A model generated the notes under the pieces. The model saw only the letters and a list, made by a program, of their open reading frames with translations, ran no database searches and was not told where the DNA came from. A program made the position numbers and the translations under genes. Below, piece by piece: positions 1 through 9,510 of a stretch of DNA of 64,000 nucleotides; within the stretch, counting starts at the first letter, position 1; each line of letters starts with the position of its first letter. Location: the NCBI RefSeq assembly GCF_002003265.1, contig NZ_CP019687.1, positions 682,001 through 746,000 on the forward strand, given 5' to 3'. Origin of the DNA: Paenibacillus larvae subsp. larvae. Lineage in GTDB: Bacteria; Bacillota; Bacilli; Paenibacillales; NBRC-103111.

Positions 1-2
1 CA

Positions 3-713
3 TATCAGCTTGCTAAAGAGAAACCCCCCGGCACACCAATAACTTATGTATATAAAGAGATTGAGCCTAAAGTAAAATTGGAGGAACTGGGGGCTCACCC
101 CATTTATAAAGGAAACCCACGCAAGCAGATGGCAGCTCTAATGATCAATGTAGCCTGGGGGAATGAATTCTTACCGGGCATGCTTGAAACCCTAAGAAAG
201 GAAAATGTCAAAGCGACATTTTTTCTGGATGGCTCCTGGCTGAAAAAAAATGTAGATATGGCTAAACAGATTCAAGCCGAAGGCCATGAAATCTCGAACC
301 ATGGTTATTCGCATAAAAATATGAGTGAACTTAGCAGACAAAAAGCTACGGAAGAAATTGTAAAAACTGAGCAGCTTATTAAAAAGGAACTGGGTGTGAA
401 CAATACACTTTTTGCTCTGCCTTCCGGAGATTTTGACCAAGAGACTGTTCAGATTGCCCATGAACAGGGGCTTAAAACCATAATGTGGTCTCTTGATACC
501 ATCGACTGGAAAAATCCGGGTGCGGCAAGGATCAATCAAAAAATAAGCCACCGTATGGAACCAGGTTTTTTGGTTCTGATGCATCCTACTTCTTCATCCA
601 GCGAGGCCCTTCCTGAAATGATTAAGATCATCAAAAATAAAGGGATTTCCTTAGGGACAGTGAGCGATGTGTTGTCTTCAAAGCGGTTGCCTGAGCCCCA
701 GCCTTCAAGTTGA
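3..713 (+). CDS. Polysaccharide deacetylase-like protein (YlxY type), 5' end outside window
   Basis: The frame is open to the left window edge, so this is the C-terminal part only. It shows a NodB/carbohydrate-esterase-4 fold: strand MINVAWGN, then the zinc-type motif EISNHGYSH, and near the end VLMHP. In catalytic NodB enzymes the first motif is normally an FDDGP-like Asp pair; here it is NVAWGN, so the catalytic Asp appears absent, as I recall for the sporulation-associated YlxY group. It lies directly upstream of the M16 protease gene, the order found in Bacillus (ylxY-mlpA). Family membership is firm; activity on peptidoglycan is doubtful. Confidence 0.8.
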   Translation, partial: YQLAKEKPPGTPITYVYKEIEPKVKLEELGAHPIYKGNPRKQMAALMINVAWGNEFLPGMLETLRKENVKATFFLDGSWLKKNVDMAKQIQAEGHEISNHGYSHKNMSELSRQKATEEIVKTEQLIKKELGVNNTLFALPSGDFDQETVQIAHEQGLKTIMWSLDTIDWKNPGAARINQKISHRMEPGFLVLMHPTSSSSEALPEMIKIIKNKGISLGTVSDVLSSKRLPEPQPSS

Positions 714-809
714 GTCCATTCTACATTTTTGTTAGAATCATAGGTGGACTTTTACAGGTTTCGTGTGAATAATGTCCAGGTGCGTCTACTTTTTGAGGAG
801 GAACCCTTG

Positions 810-2060
810 GTGATAAAATATCAATTAAAGAACGGGCTCAGGGTTGTAATTGAAAAAATCCCCACTTGCAGGTCCGTAGCTTTCGGCATTTGGGTGAAAA
901 CCGGCTCTAGAAACGAGTCGGCTCAAAACAACGGGATTTCCCATTTTATTGAGCATATGCTGTTTAAAGGAACGGTTCGTCACTCAGCCAAAGAAATCGC
1001 TGAGATTTTTGACGGAATTGGCGGAAATGTGAACGCCTTTACATCCAAAGAATACACCTGTTATTATGCAAAAGTACTGGATGAGCATTTGCCGATTGCG
1101 GTGGATGTACTCTCTGATATGTTTTTCAATTCCGTGTTCGATAAACAAGAGCTGGAAAAAGAAAAAAACGTTATTTTCGAGGAAATTTCCATGTATGAAG
1201 ATACGCCGGATGATCTGGTTCATGATCTGGTGGCAAGAGCCTCTTACGGAGAGCATTCTCTTGGACGGACAATCCTTGGAACGGAAGAAACCCTTTCGGC
1301 GATGAATCCGGATGATCTTCGCGCTTATATGGAGCAGTTTTATAATATCGAGAATACTGTGATCAGTATTGCTGGGAATATTGATGATAAAGTAATCCAA
1401 CTGATCGAAAAGCATTTTGGCGAATTCACCAACTCCGGCAGCCCAACGAGTTACACAACTCCCGAATTTGTGGGGGATTTGATTTTCGAAGAAAAAAAGG
1501 CAGAACAGAATCACATCTGTATGTCATTACCGGGCATGGCTCTTGAGGAGGATAATCTTTACCCGATGGTGCTGCTTAACAATGCACTTGGTGGAGGGAT
1601 GAGCTCGCGTTTATTTCAGGAAATCCGGGAAAAACGGGGACTTGCCTACTCCGTCTATTCCTACCATTCTTCCCATATGGATACAGGACTGTTCACGATT
1701 TATACGGGAACCGCTCCAAAACAGACTGAGGAAGTGCTTAAGGTAACCATGGATATTTTGGAAAATGTAAAAGAACACGGCCTGACTGACCTGGAATTGA
1801 AAAAAGGGAAGGAACAACTGAAAGGCAGCCTGATCCTTAGTCTGGAGAGTACGAATAGCCGCATGAACCGGCTTGGCAAAAATGAATTAATATTTGGTAA
1901 ACATTACAGTCTGGACGAGATGATTGAACGGATCGAAAGCGTAAATATAGACCATATACGCAGTCTTGTAGGACGGCTTTTTGCCAGACCTTTTGCTTTG
2001 TCTATGGTGGGCAGTTCAAACGAGGCTTTACATCACTTCAGGAGGGATTTACTTGTCTGA
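810..2060 (+). CDS. mlpA: M16 family zinc metalloprotease (MlpA/YmxG)
   Basis: M16 (insulinase/processing-peptidase) family protein of 416 aa. The inverted zinc motif HFIEH is visible early in HFIEHMLFKGT, followed by a downstream glutamate region (EKNVIFEEI) and the C-terminal inactive-repeat signature REKRGLAYSVYS. The frame extends upstream to 744, but a GAGGAGG ribosome site at 795-801 sits correctly for GTG 810, and the homologous start (xIKYQLKNGL) agrees. It overlaps dut by 8 bases, so the two are translationally coupled. In Bacillus this protease lies next to spoVF/dap genes and influences protease expression; a direct role here is inferred from family only. Confidence 0.92.
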   Translation: MIKYQLKNGLRVVIEKIPTCRSVAFGIWVKTGSRNESAQNNGISHFIEHMLFKGTVRHSAKEIAEIFDGIGGNVNAFTSKEYTCYYAKVLDEHLPIAVDVLSDMFFNSVFDKQELEKEKNVIFEEISMYEDTPDDLVHDLVARASYGEHSLGRTILGTEETLSAMNPDDLRAYMEQFYNIENTVISIAGNIDDKVIQLIEKHFGEFTNSGSPTSYTTPEFVGDLIFEEKKAEQNHICMSLPGMALEEDNLYPMVLLNNALGGGMSSRLFQEIREKRGLAYSVYSYHSSHMDTGLFTIYTGTAPKQTEEVLKVTMDILENVKEHGLTDLELKKGKEQLKGSLILSLESTNSRMNRLGKNELIFGKHYSLDEMIERIESVNIDHIRSLVGRLFARPFALSMVGSSNEALHHFRRDLLV

Positions 2061-2505
2061 TTTACAAATACAAATTAAACGTCTTCCGCACGCGGAGGGA
2101 CTCCCATTACCGGTAAAAATGTCCGTAGCGGCAAGCGGGTATGATCTTCATGCTGCCATAGAGCAGGACGTAATTTTGCAGCCTGGCGAGCGGCAATTAA
2201 TTCCGACGGGATACGCCATTAGCATGCCGGAGGAATTAGAGGCCCAGATTCGTCCAAGAAGCGGACTGGCATATAAATACGGGATCACCACATTAAATTC
2301 TCCAGGCACTATTGATGCCGATTACCGTGGGGAAATTAAGGTTCTGCTTATCAATCATGGCCACGAGCCCTTCAGGATTGAACGGGGAGAACGGATTGCG
2401 CAAATGGTTTTCCAACTTGTACCTACGGTTGAATTAGTCGAGACAGAAGAGCTAACGGAGACGGTGCGCGGATCAAGAGGATTCGGTCATACTGGAACTA
2501 AATAG
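2053..2505 (+). CDS. dut: dUTP diphosphatase (dUTPase)
   Basis: Trimeric-type dUTPase of 150 aa that hydrolyses dUTP to dUMP and PPi, keeping uracil out of DNA and feeding dTMP synthesis. The five family motifs are visible: ASGYDLHA (1), RPRSGLA (2), GTIDADYRGEI (3), RIERGERIAQMV (4), and the P-loop-like tail RGSRGFGHTG (5). The start is TTG 2053 with an AGGAGGG site at 2040-2046, inside the end of the M16 gene. The C-terminal arm that closes the active site is complete, so the enzyme should be functional. Confidence 0.95.
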   Translation: MSDLQIQIKRLPHAEGLPLPVKMSVAASGYDLHAAIEQDVILQPGERQLIPTGYAISMPEELEAQIRPRSGLAYKYGITTLNSPGTIDADYRGEIKVLLINHGHEPFRIERGERIAQMVFQLVPTVELVETEELTETVRGSRGFGHTGTK

Positions 2506-2597
2506 TAAAGGAAGTTTTGGCGAAGAAGGCTGTCTGGAGGTCATGTTCATGACTTACAGGCAGCTTTTTGCGTCTACACCACTTCTTCAGGCATTGT

Positions 2598-2626
2598 CAC
2601 CTCGCGTTGGGCAAAGGCATACCATA
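2598..2626 (+). promoter_or_regulatory. Candidate SigmaK promoter of the spoVF operon
   Basis: CACC at 2598-2601, a 16-base spacer, then CATACCATA at 2618-2626. This matches the SigK consensus (mACm, 16-17 bases, CATAnnnTA). It is 57 bases upstream of spoVFA, and in Bacillus dipicolinate synthase is a late mother-cell (SigK) product, so position and biology agree. Found by eye; no transcription data. Confidence 0.65.
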
Positions 2627-2682
2627 GAGTATCGAAACCGGGGAATCAGGACGGAATTGATATAGAAAGGAGTGCCTCAACC

Positions 2683-3579
2683 ATGCTGACAGGAGTCGAG
2701 GTCGTCTTTATCGGAGGTGATGCCAGACAGCTTGAAGTGATTCAAAAAATGTTGGAGCTGGATGCTGCAGTTACCTTGGTGGGATTTGACAATTTGCAGC
2801 AGTCTTTTTATGGGGCTGTGCAGGCAGAGCTATCGGAAGATCTGCTGGCCAAGACGGATGCGGTCATCCTCCCTCCCGTAGGAACCGATGATCATGGAAG
2901 GGTGGATTCCATTTTTTCCACCAACGAACTGGTTCTAACCGAATCTCATATTGCTTCCCTGCCTAAGCATGCCAAGATATACACGGGAATGGCTAAAACC
3001 TATTTACGTGAACGTTGTTCCACACACCAGATTGGATTAATCGAAGTCTTTGACAGGGACGATGTCGCGATTTACAATTCCATCCCTACAGCGGAAGGCG
3101 CCATCATGATCGCTATTCAAAATACGGATATTACGATCCATGGCTCTACATCCATGGTGCTCGGTTTTGGCAGAACGGGTTTTACAATGGCCAGGGTACT
3201 TCAGGGGTTAGGGGCAGATGTGAAGGTGGGAGTCCGCCGGGCAGAGCATTTTGCCAGAGCGAAGGAAATGGGGTTCAAGCCTTTCTACACAAGGGATTTG
3301 TATGCTGAAGTAGGCAATATTGACTTGCTTTTTAACACAATTCCGACTATGATAGTCACAGCGCAGGTTATCACCAATATCCCTCACAGTGCCTTTATTA
3401 TAGACCTTGCCTCCAAGCCGGGCGGAGTAGATTTCCGCTTCGCTGAAAAACGGGGGGTGAAGGCTATTCTGGCGCCTGGATTGCCTGGGATTGTTGCTCC
3501 TAAGACAGCTGGACGCATCATAGCGAACACTTTATCCGAGCTTCTTGAAGAAGAGGCCAGAAATAGGAGTGAAGGCTAA
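2683..3579 (+). CDS. spoVFA: Dipicolinate synthase subunit A
   Basis: 298-aa DpaA. With subunit B it makes dipicolinic acid from a dihydrodipicolinate-derived precursor in the mother cell; DPA-calcium then dehydrates the spore core. The C-terminal half has a Rossmann NAD(P) fold with VLGFGRTGFTMARVL as the glycine-rich loop. The ATG start has GAAAGGAG at a good distance. The stop lies one base before the spoVFB start. It heads a block of spoVFA-spoVFB-asd-dapG-dapA, linking DPA synthesis to its lysine-pathway precursor supply. Confidence 0.95.
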   Translation: MLTGVEVVFIGGDARQLEVIQKMLELDAAVTLVGFDNLQQSFYGAVQAELSEDLLAKTDAVILPPVGTDDHGRVDSIFSTNELVLTESHIASLPKHAKIYTGMAKTYLRERCSTHQIGLIEVFDRDDVAIYNSIPTAEGAIMIAIQNTDITIHGSTSMVLGFGRTGFTMARVLQGLGADVKVGVRRAEHFARAKEMGFKPFYTRDLYAEVGNIDLLFNTIPTMIVTAQVITNIPHSAFIIDLASKPGGVDFRFAEKRGVKAILAPGLPGIVAPKTAGRIIANTLSELLEEEARNRSEG

Positions 3580-3580
3580 C

Positions 3581-4177
3581 ATGAATTGGCAGGGGATAAC
3601 TGTAGGCTATGCTTTAACAGGTTCACACTGTACTCTGGAAGAAATCATGCCGCAAATAAAGCGGTTCGTGGATGAAGGAGCAAGGGTAATTCCTATTGTT
3701 TCCCATTCGGTTCAAGCAACCGACACCCGCTTTGGAAAATCGGCAGATTGGCTGGAACAGGTCAAGGAAATAACCCGTCAAGAGCTCATTACCTCAATAC
3801 CGGAGGCTGAGCCTTTAGGTCCATCCAAATTACTGGATGTCTTGGTGATTGCTCCTTGCACAGGGAATACAACAAGCAAACTGGCCAATGCCATGACCGA
3901 TAGCCCGGTTCTAATGGCAGCAAAGGCCCAGATGAGAAACCAGAGGCCTCTTGTTCTTGCCATTTCAACAAACGATGGTCTTGGATTAAATGCAATGAAC
4001 ATTGCCAAATTGCTGATAACCAAACATGTTTATTTTGTACCCTTTGGCCAGGATGCCCCGGAGGCAAAACCGAATTCGCTGGTTGCCAGGATGGACCTTG
4101 TACCGGAGGCTTGTGCAGCTGCACTTCAGGGCAAACAGCTTCAGCCCTTGATTATTGAGAGATTTCAATATGCTTGA
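3581..4177 (+). CDS. spoVFB: Dipicolinate synthase subunit B
   Basis: 198-aa flavoprotein-like subunit (flavin prenyltransferase/decarboxylase fold) of dipicolinate synthase. Visible features are GYALTGSHCT near the N terminus and the PCTGNTTSKLANAMTDSPV flavin-binding-type stretch. The open frame reaches back to 3545, but the ATG at 3581 has an AGGAGTGAAGG site just upstream inside the end of spoVFA, and the homologous N terminus begins there. It depends on SpoVFA for activity and is part of the same transcript. Confidence 0.93.
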   Translation: MNWQGITVGYALTGSHCTLEEIMPQIKRFVDEGARVIPIVSHSVQATDTRFGKSADWLEQVKEITRQELITSIPEAEPLGPSKLLDVLVIAPCTGNTTSKLANAMTDSPVLMAAKAQMRNQRPLVLAISTNDGLGLNAMNIAKLLITKHVYFVPFGQDAPEAKPNSLVARMDLVPEACAAALQGKQLQPLIIERFQYA

Positions 4178-4280
4178 TAGCCCGGCGCTCCATTGATAGA
4201 ACGATAAAAGATTGATAGAGTCTAACAACGTTCTCATAGACGTTTATTTCAGATACACATCTTGAGGAGAGAGAGTGAAT

Positions 4281-5321
4281 ATGTCCAACCAAAAGTTATA
4301 CAACGTTGCTGTAGTTGGTGCTACAGGAGCAGTAGGAGAACAGATTGTCCGTTTGCTTGATGAACGGAATTTCCCCATTAAAGAGCTTAAGCTTCTTTCG
4401 TCTGCGCGTTCTGCAGGTACCGTTATTCCTTTTAAAGACAAGGAAATTATCGTGGAAGAAGCTACTGTAAACAGCTTTGAAGGAATAGATTTTGCCCTGT
4501 TCAGTGCCGGGGGCGATGTCAGTAAAGTGCTTGCTCCTGCGGCGGCTGCTGCCGGAGCAGTTTGTATTGACAACACGAATGCTTTCCGCATGGATGAGAA
4601 CACCCCGCTTGTAGTTCCTGAAGTGAACATGCATGCAGCAAGAAATCATAAAGGCATAATCGCAAACCCGAACTGTTCTACTATCCAGATGGTACACGCC
4701 TTAAAACCACTGTATGACCGGTACGGCATTTCCCGTATTATTGCATCTACATATCAGGCTGTATCCGGAGCAGGAAACAAAGCCACCAAAGAAATGTTGA
4801 GACAATCGCGTGAAGTTCTGGAAGGAAAAGAGGTTAAGCCGGATGTGCTGCCTGTGTCCTCTCTGCCTGTCAAACATCAGATTGCTTTTAATGCCATCCC
4901 GCAGATTGACAAGTTTCAGGACAACGGCTTTACTCTTGAAGAGATGAAGATGATTCGTGAAACCAAAAAAATTATGGAAGACGAAAACTTACAAATTACG
5001 ACAACTTGCGTGCGGATTCCTGTAATTCAGGGACACTCCGAATCCGTATATGTAGAACTCAAAGATCATTTTGAGGTGGAAGAAGTAAGACAGCTATTGT
5101 CCCGGACCCCGGGAATTACCGTCGTCGATAATCCCGAAGAGCAGCAGTATCCGCTGGCATCCGAGGCCGCTGGCAAAAAGGAGACATTTGTTGGACGTAT
5201 CCGCCGGGATCTCAGTAATCCTAAAGCTCTTAACCTTTGGATTGTATCCGACAACTTGCTGAAAGGGGCGGCATGGAACGCTGTACAGATTGCCGAGCAC
5301 CTGATCTCTGAAGATAAGTAA
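4281..5321 (+). CDS. asd: Aspartate-semialdehyde dehydrogenase
   Basis: 346-aa NADPH-dependent enzyme that reduces aspartyl phosphate to aspartate semialdehyde, the branch point for lysine/DAP/DPA, threonine and methionine. The dinucleotide loop VVGATGAVGEQIV is at the N terminus, the catalytic cysteine is in NPNCSTIQ, and the catalytic His region is RIPVIQGHSESVYVE. ATG 4281 is preferred over GTG 4275 because the GAGGAGA site (4264-4270) is too close to the GTG. About 100 non-coding bases separate it from spoVFB. Confidence 0.95.
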   Translation: MSNQKLYNVAVVGATGAVGEQIVRLLDERNFPIKELKLLSSARSAGTVIPFKDKEIIVEEATVNSFEGIDFALFSAGGDVSKVLAPAAAAAGAVCIDNTNAFRMDENTPLVVPEVNMHAARNHKGIIANPNCSTIQMVHALKPLYDRYGISRIIASTYQAVSGAGNKATKEMLRQSREVLEGKEVKPDVLPVSSLPVKHQIAFNAIPQIDKFQDNGFTLEEMKMIRETKKIMEDENLQITTTCVRIPVIQGHSESVYVELKDHFEVEEVRQLLSRTPGITVVDNPEEQQYPLASEAAGKKETFVGRIRRDLSNPKALNLWIVSDNLLKGAAWNAVQIAEHLISEDK

Positions 5322-5368
5322 TCTACTAGTCATTTTAGCTATATTATTTTGATAGGTGGGGGAAACAC

Positions 5369-6585
5369 ATGCGCATAATCGTTCAAAAATTTGGAGGAAC
5401 TTCCCTATCCACCAAGGAAGCAAGGAATCACGTTCTAGAGCATATAAAAGATGCTTTATCCGAGAATTATAAAGTGGTTGTTGTTGTTTCTGCCATGGGT
5501 AGACAAGGCGAGCCTTACGCTACTGATACTTTACTTGATCTAATCCGCGGAAATGGAGACATTCTCCCGACCGCGAGAGAGATTTGCTGCTTAGCTGTGG
5601 AGAACTGATCTCCGCAGCTAACTTATGCAGCATGCTTCACAATGAAAAAATCCCATCTGTCGTTCTAACCGGAGGGCAGGCAGGTATTCAGACCAACGAC
5701 TGCTTTGGGAATGCGCAGATTCAAACGATTAAACCCAAAAGAATAATCGAGCATCTGGAACAAGGCAAAGTTGTTGTGGTTACCGGCTTCCAGGGAATGA
5801 CCAAGGACGGGGAAATTACAACATTGGGACGCGGAGGAAGTGACACGTCGGCAACAGCTCTTGGAGCAGCTCTTAAAGCGGAAGTTGTCGATATTTTCAC
5901 GGATGTGAAAGGAATTTTAACTGCAGATCCAAGAATTGTTGAAGATGCCAAGGCACTTTCCTGCGTGACATTTACAGAGATCTGCAATATGGCTCATAAT
6001 GGTGCCAAAGTGATTCATCCGAGAGCCGTTGAGGTGGCCATGCATGCCAATATTCCGATTCGTGTCCGTTCCACTTTCTCCATGGACGAAGGGACTCTTG
6101 TCACGAGCATAGATGCTCTGAAATTGGGAGATAAGCCGGTTGAAGACCGGTTCGTGACCGGAATTGCGAACTTTGCCAACATTACGCAGATTCAAGTAGC
6201 TGCTGCAGAAGGTCAATATGATCTGCAGCTGAAAGTGTTTAAAACAATGGCAGAGAATCAAATTAGTGTTGACTTTATTAATGTTAATCCTTCGGGAGTC
6301 GTATATACGGTATTCAGCCACGTAGCTGACAAAGCGGTGAAGCTTCTTAGGGAGTTAGGCTATGAGCCAACGATTCTCAGAAATTGTGCGAAAGTATCCG
6401 TCATTGGCGGAGGCATTAATGGAGTGCCGGGGATTATGGCAAAAATTGTAGAAGCCTTGACTGAGGAAGAAATACAGATTTTACAGTCAGCGGATTCCAA
6501 CACAACGATTTGGGTCCTTGTACACCATTCTGACATGGTGCGTGCTGTAAGAGCGCTTCATAAAAAATTCAGCCTGCACAAGTAA
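5369..6585 (+). pseudogene. dapG: Aspartokinase I (DapG), frameshifted in a GA repeat
   Basis: Two frames together encode a complete diaminopimelate-sensitive aspartokinase. 5369-5608 carries VQKFGGTSLS and VVSAMGRQG, then runs into TGA. The adjoining frame, readable from about 5581 to 6585, carries [19 protein letters not shown], the aspartate-binding region and both C-terminal ACT domains. The break lies at a GAGAGAGA run (about 5573-5581); two extra GA units, or one extra base, would restore one frame reading ...ARERDLLLSCGEL. It should phosphorylate aspartate for lysine, DAP and DPA synthesis. Either the strain lacks this isozyme (Bacillus has three) or the base loss is a sequencing error. 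Confidence 0.88.
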
Positions 6586-6612
6586 TCAGTGAACTATTAG
6601 GAGGCGTTTACG

Positions 6613-7476
6613 GTGGGTTTCGGTAGAGTAATAACAGCAATGGTGACACCTTTTGATGAAAACTTGCAAGTTAACTGGGATCAGATTGAACCTTTGGTGG
6701 ACTATCTTATTGAAGAACAGCATAGTGATGGTCTGGTTATTTGCGGTACAACCGGTGAGTCACCGACTTTAACCGAAGAAGAAAAGCTTAAACTTATTGA
6801 ATTGGCAGTAACGTTTGCCAAAGGACGCTGCAAGATTATTGCGGGGACTGGCAGCAATTCTACACAGCATACGATTCATTTTTCTCAAAAGGTGCAGCAT
6901 CTTGGTGTAGATGCCCTGCTGATTGTGGCTCCTTATTACAATCGTCCTTCCCAGGAAGGGCTGTATCAGCACTTCAAGGCGGTTGCTGAATCCGTTGAAG
7001 TACCTATTTTCTTATACAATGTACCAAGCCGGACAGGGGTTAATATCGATGCAGACACGACCATAAGGCTCTCAAAAATCCCCAACATAATCGGAACCAA
7101 AGACTGCGGTAACACCGATCAGCTTACCCAGATTCTCACCAATGCAAAAAAAGGGTTTCTGGTGTATAGTGGGGATGATTCGATGACGCTTCCGGCGGTG
7201 GCGGTTGGCTGCCAAGGAATTGTCAGTGTCGCTAGTCATTTGGTTGGAAAAGAAATGCAGGATATGATATCTTATTATGTACAAGGTGATATCAGGCAGG
7301 CTGTGAAGTTGCAGAGCAAACTTTTGCCAATATTCAAAGGATTGTTCCAGGTTCCGAGTCCGGCACCTGTGAAATTTGCCCTGAATGACCGTGATATGAA
7401 AGTCGGCGGTGTCCGTCTGCCGCTTGTCAACGTGACCGAAGAAGAAGGACAGTACATTAGAACCTTGTTTAAATGA
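6613..7476 (+). CDS. dapA: 4-hydroxy-tetrahydrodipicolinate synthase
   Basis: 287-aa class I aldolase that condenses pyruvate with aspartate semialdehyde in the first lysine/DAP-specific step. TGESPTL (threonine/serine of the catalytic triad), YNVPSRTG (tyrosine and arginine) and the Schiff-base lysine in IIGTKDCG are all visible. GTG start with a GGAGGCG site. It is the last gene of the spoVF-asd-dapG-dapA run, and its product pool also supplies DpaAB. Confidence 0.95.
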   Translation: MGFGRVITAMVTPFDENLQVNWDQIEPLVDYLIEEQHSDGLVICGTTGESPTLTEEEKLKLIELAVTFAKGRCKIIAGTGSNSTQHTIHFSQKVQHLGVDALLIVAPYYNRPSQEGLYQHFKAVAESVEVPIFLYNVPSRTGVNIDADTTIRLSKIPNIIGTKDCGNTDQLTQILTNAKKGFLVYSGDDSMTLPAVAVGCQGIVSVASHLVGKEMQDMISYYVQGDIRQAVKLQSKLLPIFKGLFQVPSPAPVKFALNDRDMKVGGVRLPLVNVTEEEGQYIRTLFK

Positions 7477-7567
7477 CAGTTCATATGAATCGGTGCCGAT
7501 TGGCATCGATTTTGTTTTATCCGGGAACAGTAAAAACAAGGATTCAGAGCGCCCAGAGAAAAGCAAC

Positions 7568-7597
7568 TTGTAAAGACACATGACATTCTTGTATAAT
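7568..7597 (+). promoter_or_regulatory. Candidate SigA promoter of the RNase J gene
   Basis: TTGTAA at 7568-7573, an 18-base spacer, then TATAAT at 7592-7597, about 70 bases upstream of the RNase J start. Pattern match only. Confidence 0.45.
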
Positions 7598-7666
7598 GGT
7601 GGTAAGTGACTAGTTCGGTTTCATCATACAAAATTCGTCGCCAAACTATTATGGGAGGTACATTAC

Positions 7667-9343
7667 TTGTCTAAAAAGAATAATGAAAAATTGACGATCT
7701 TTGCCCTTGGCGGCGTGGGAGAGATCGGTAAAAATATGTATGTGGTGCAATATGACAATGATATTGTAGTCATTGATAGCGGTTTGAAATTTCCGGAAGA
7801 GGATATGCTCGGTATCGACATTGTGATTCCAGACATCTCTTATTTGCTTGAAAATAAGGATAAAGTTCGTGGAATCCTGATTACTCACGGACATGAGGAC
7901 CATATCGGAGGACTTCCATACGTATTGAAGCACTTGAATGTTCCGGTGTACGGAACCAAGCTGACTCTTGGGCTTATTGAAACCAAGCTCAAGGAAGCTG
8001 GCCTTTTGGGAGAAACTAAGCGCATTCTTATTAATGCGGACTCCGAGATCAAGATGGGAACCATGACGGCGACCTTCTTTAAAACCAATCACAGTATCCC
8101 GGATTCCGTAGGAGTTTGTTTGGAAACCCCGGAAGGTAACGTGGTTCATACTGGAGACTTCAAGTTTGACCAGACACCGGTGAATGACCAATATGCTGAT
8201 CTCCACCGCATGGCCGAAATCGGGAAGAAAGGTGTACTTGCCTTGCTTTCCGATAGTACGAACGCGGAACGCCCTGGCTATACAGGATCGGAAAAAAGTG
8301 TTGGTATCACAATTGAAGAAGTTTTTCGCAAAGCTCGGCAAAGGGTCGTTTTGGCTACTTTTGCCTCAAATATCCACCGGGTTCAGCAGGTTATTGATGC
8401 AGCGTATGCAACCAATCGGAAGCTGACTGTCATCGGCAGAAGCATGGTTAACGTTGTGACAATTGCCTCGGAGCTTGGTTATCTTAGAGTACCTGACGGC
8501 ATACTGATCGAACCTGAAGAGGTGAATCGATTAGCAGCTGATCGTGTAGTTATTCTCTGTACGGGCAGCCAGGGAGAACCGATGTCGGCTCTAACCCGCA
8601 TGGCCCGTTCAACTCATCGCAAAGTGGATATTCTGCCTGGAGATACGGTTGTAATTGCTGCAACTCCGATTCCGGGGAACGAGCGTTATGTAGGACGTAC
8701 AGTGGACGAACTGTTCCGCCTGGGGGCTCATGTGATTTATGGCCCGGGATCTGTGACGGGAGTCCATGTTTCCGGACATGGCAGCCAGGAAGAATTGAAA
8801 CTGATGTTGAACCTAATGAAACCTAAGTACTTTATTCCCATCCATGGGGAATATCGGATGTTAAGGCTGCATGGACAGTTGGCCGAATCCGTAGGTATGG
8901 ACAAAGAAGATATTTTCATCATAGACAACGGAGACACAGTCGAAATCCAAAATGGAGTTGCCCGCAAAGCCGGTAAAGTACAGGCGGGGAACATCTTGAT
9001 TGATGGTTTAGGTGTAGGTGATGTAGGAAATATCGTACTCCGCGACCGCAAATTACTGTCTCAGGATGGCATTTTGGTTGTGGTGGTTACCCTGAGCAAG
9101 CAGGAAGGTACTATTTTGTCCGGGCCGGATATTATTTCACGTGGTTTTGTATATGTCCGCGAATCCGAAGGGTTGCTTGATGAGGCTAACCGAATTGTAA
9201 CAAACACACTGAATAAATTGATGAACGATAATGTAAATGAATGGGCATCTTTAAAAACTCATGTAAAAGATGCTCTGGGACGATTTTTATATGAGCAAAC
9301 CAGAAGAAGACCAATGATCCTTCCAATCATCATGGAGGTCTAA
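7667..9343 (+). CDS. Ribonuclease J
   Basis: 558-aa metallo-beta-lactamase/beta-CASP ribonuclease with 5'-3' exonuclease and endonuclease activity on RNA. The metal motif HGHEDHIGG is intact, followed by the ligand region HTGDFKFDQ, and the beta-CASP part includes VIYGPGSVTGVHVSGHGS and PIHGEYRML. The intact HGHEDHIGG resembles RNase J1, although the locus between dapA and tepA corresponds to the J2 gene (ymfA/rnjB) of Bacillus, so no paralogue name is assigned. TTG start with GGGAGGT upstream. Confidence 0.9.
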   Translation: MSKKNNEKLTIFALGGVGEIGKNMYVVQYDNDIVVIDSGLKFPEEDMLGIDIVIPDISYLLENKDKVRGILITHGHEDHIGGLPYVLKHLNVPVYGTKLTLGLIETKLKEAGLLGETKRILINADSEIKMGTMTATFFKTNHSIPDSVGVCLETPEGNVVHTGDFKFDQTPVNDQYADLHRMAEIGKKGVLALLSDSTNAERPGYTGSEKSVGITIEEVFRKARQRVVLATFASNIHRVQQVIDAAYATNRKLTVIGRSMVNVVTIASELGYLRVPDGILIEPEEVNRLAADRVVILCTGSQGEPMSALTRMARSTHRKVDILPGDTVVIAATPIPGNERYVGRTVDELFRLGAHVIYGPGSVTGVHVSGHGSQEELKLMLNLMKPKYFIPIHGEYRMLRLHGQLAESVGMDKEDIFIIDNGDTVEIQNGVARKAGKVQAGNILIDGLGVGDVGNIVLRDRKLLSQDGILVVVVTLSKQEGTILSGPDIISRGFVYVRESEGLLDEANRIVTNTLNKLMNDNVNEWASLKTHVKDALGRFLYEQTRRRPMILPIIMEV

Positions 9344-9380
9344 ACTTCACCTAGTCACTTAGCCTTATAAACTTTTATAA

Positions 9381-9414
9381 ACTTCCTTAGTTTAACAACT
9401 AAGGAGGTTTTTTC
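9381..9414 (+). terminator. Intrinsic terminator after RNase J gene
   Basis: Hairpin CTTCCTTAGTT / AACTAAGGAGG with a four-base loop followed by a T run, 38 bases beyond the RNase J stop. Confidence 0.8.
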
Positions 9415-9510
9415 ATTTATGGCCATTTTGCAGAATTCAGTTGAAAAACCATACATATTCCTGCTCTTTCCATCCATACTACAAGTATATGTCGATGGAA
9501 AAGGAGCTAG

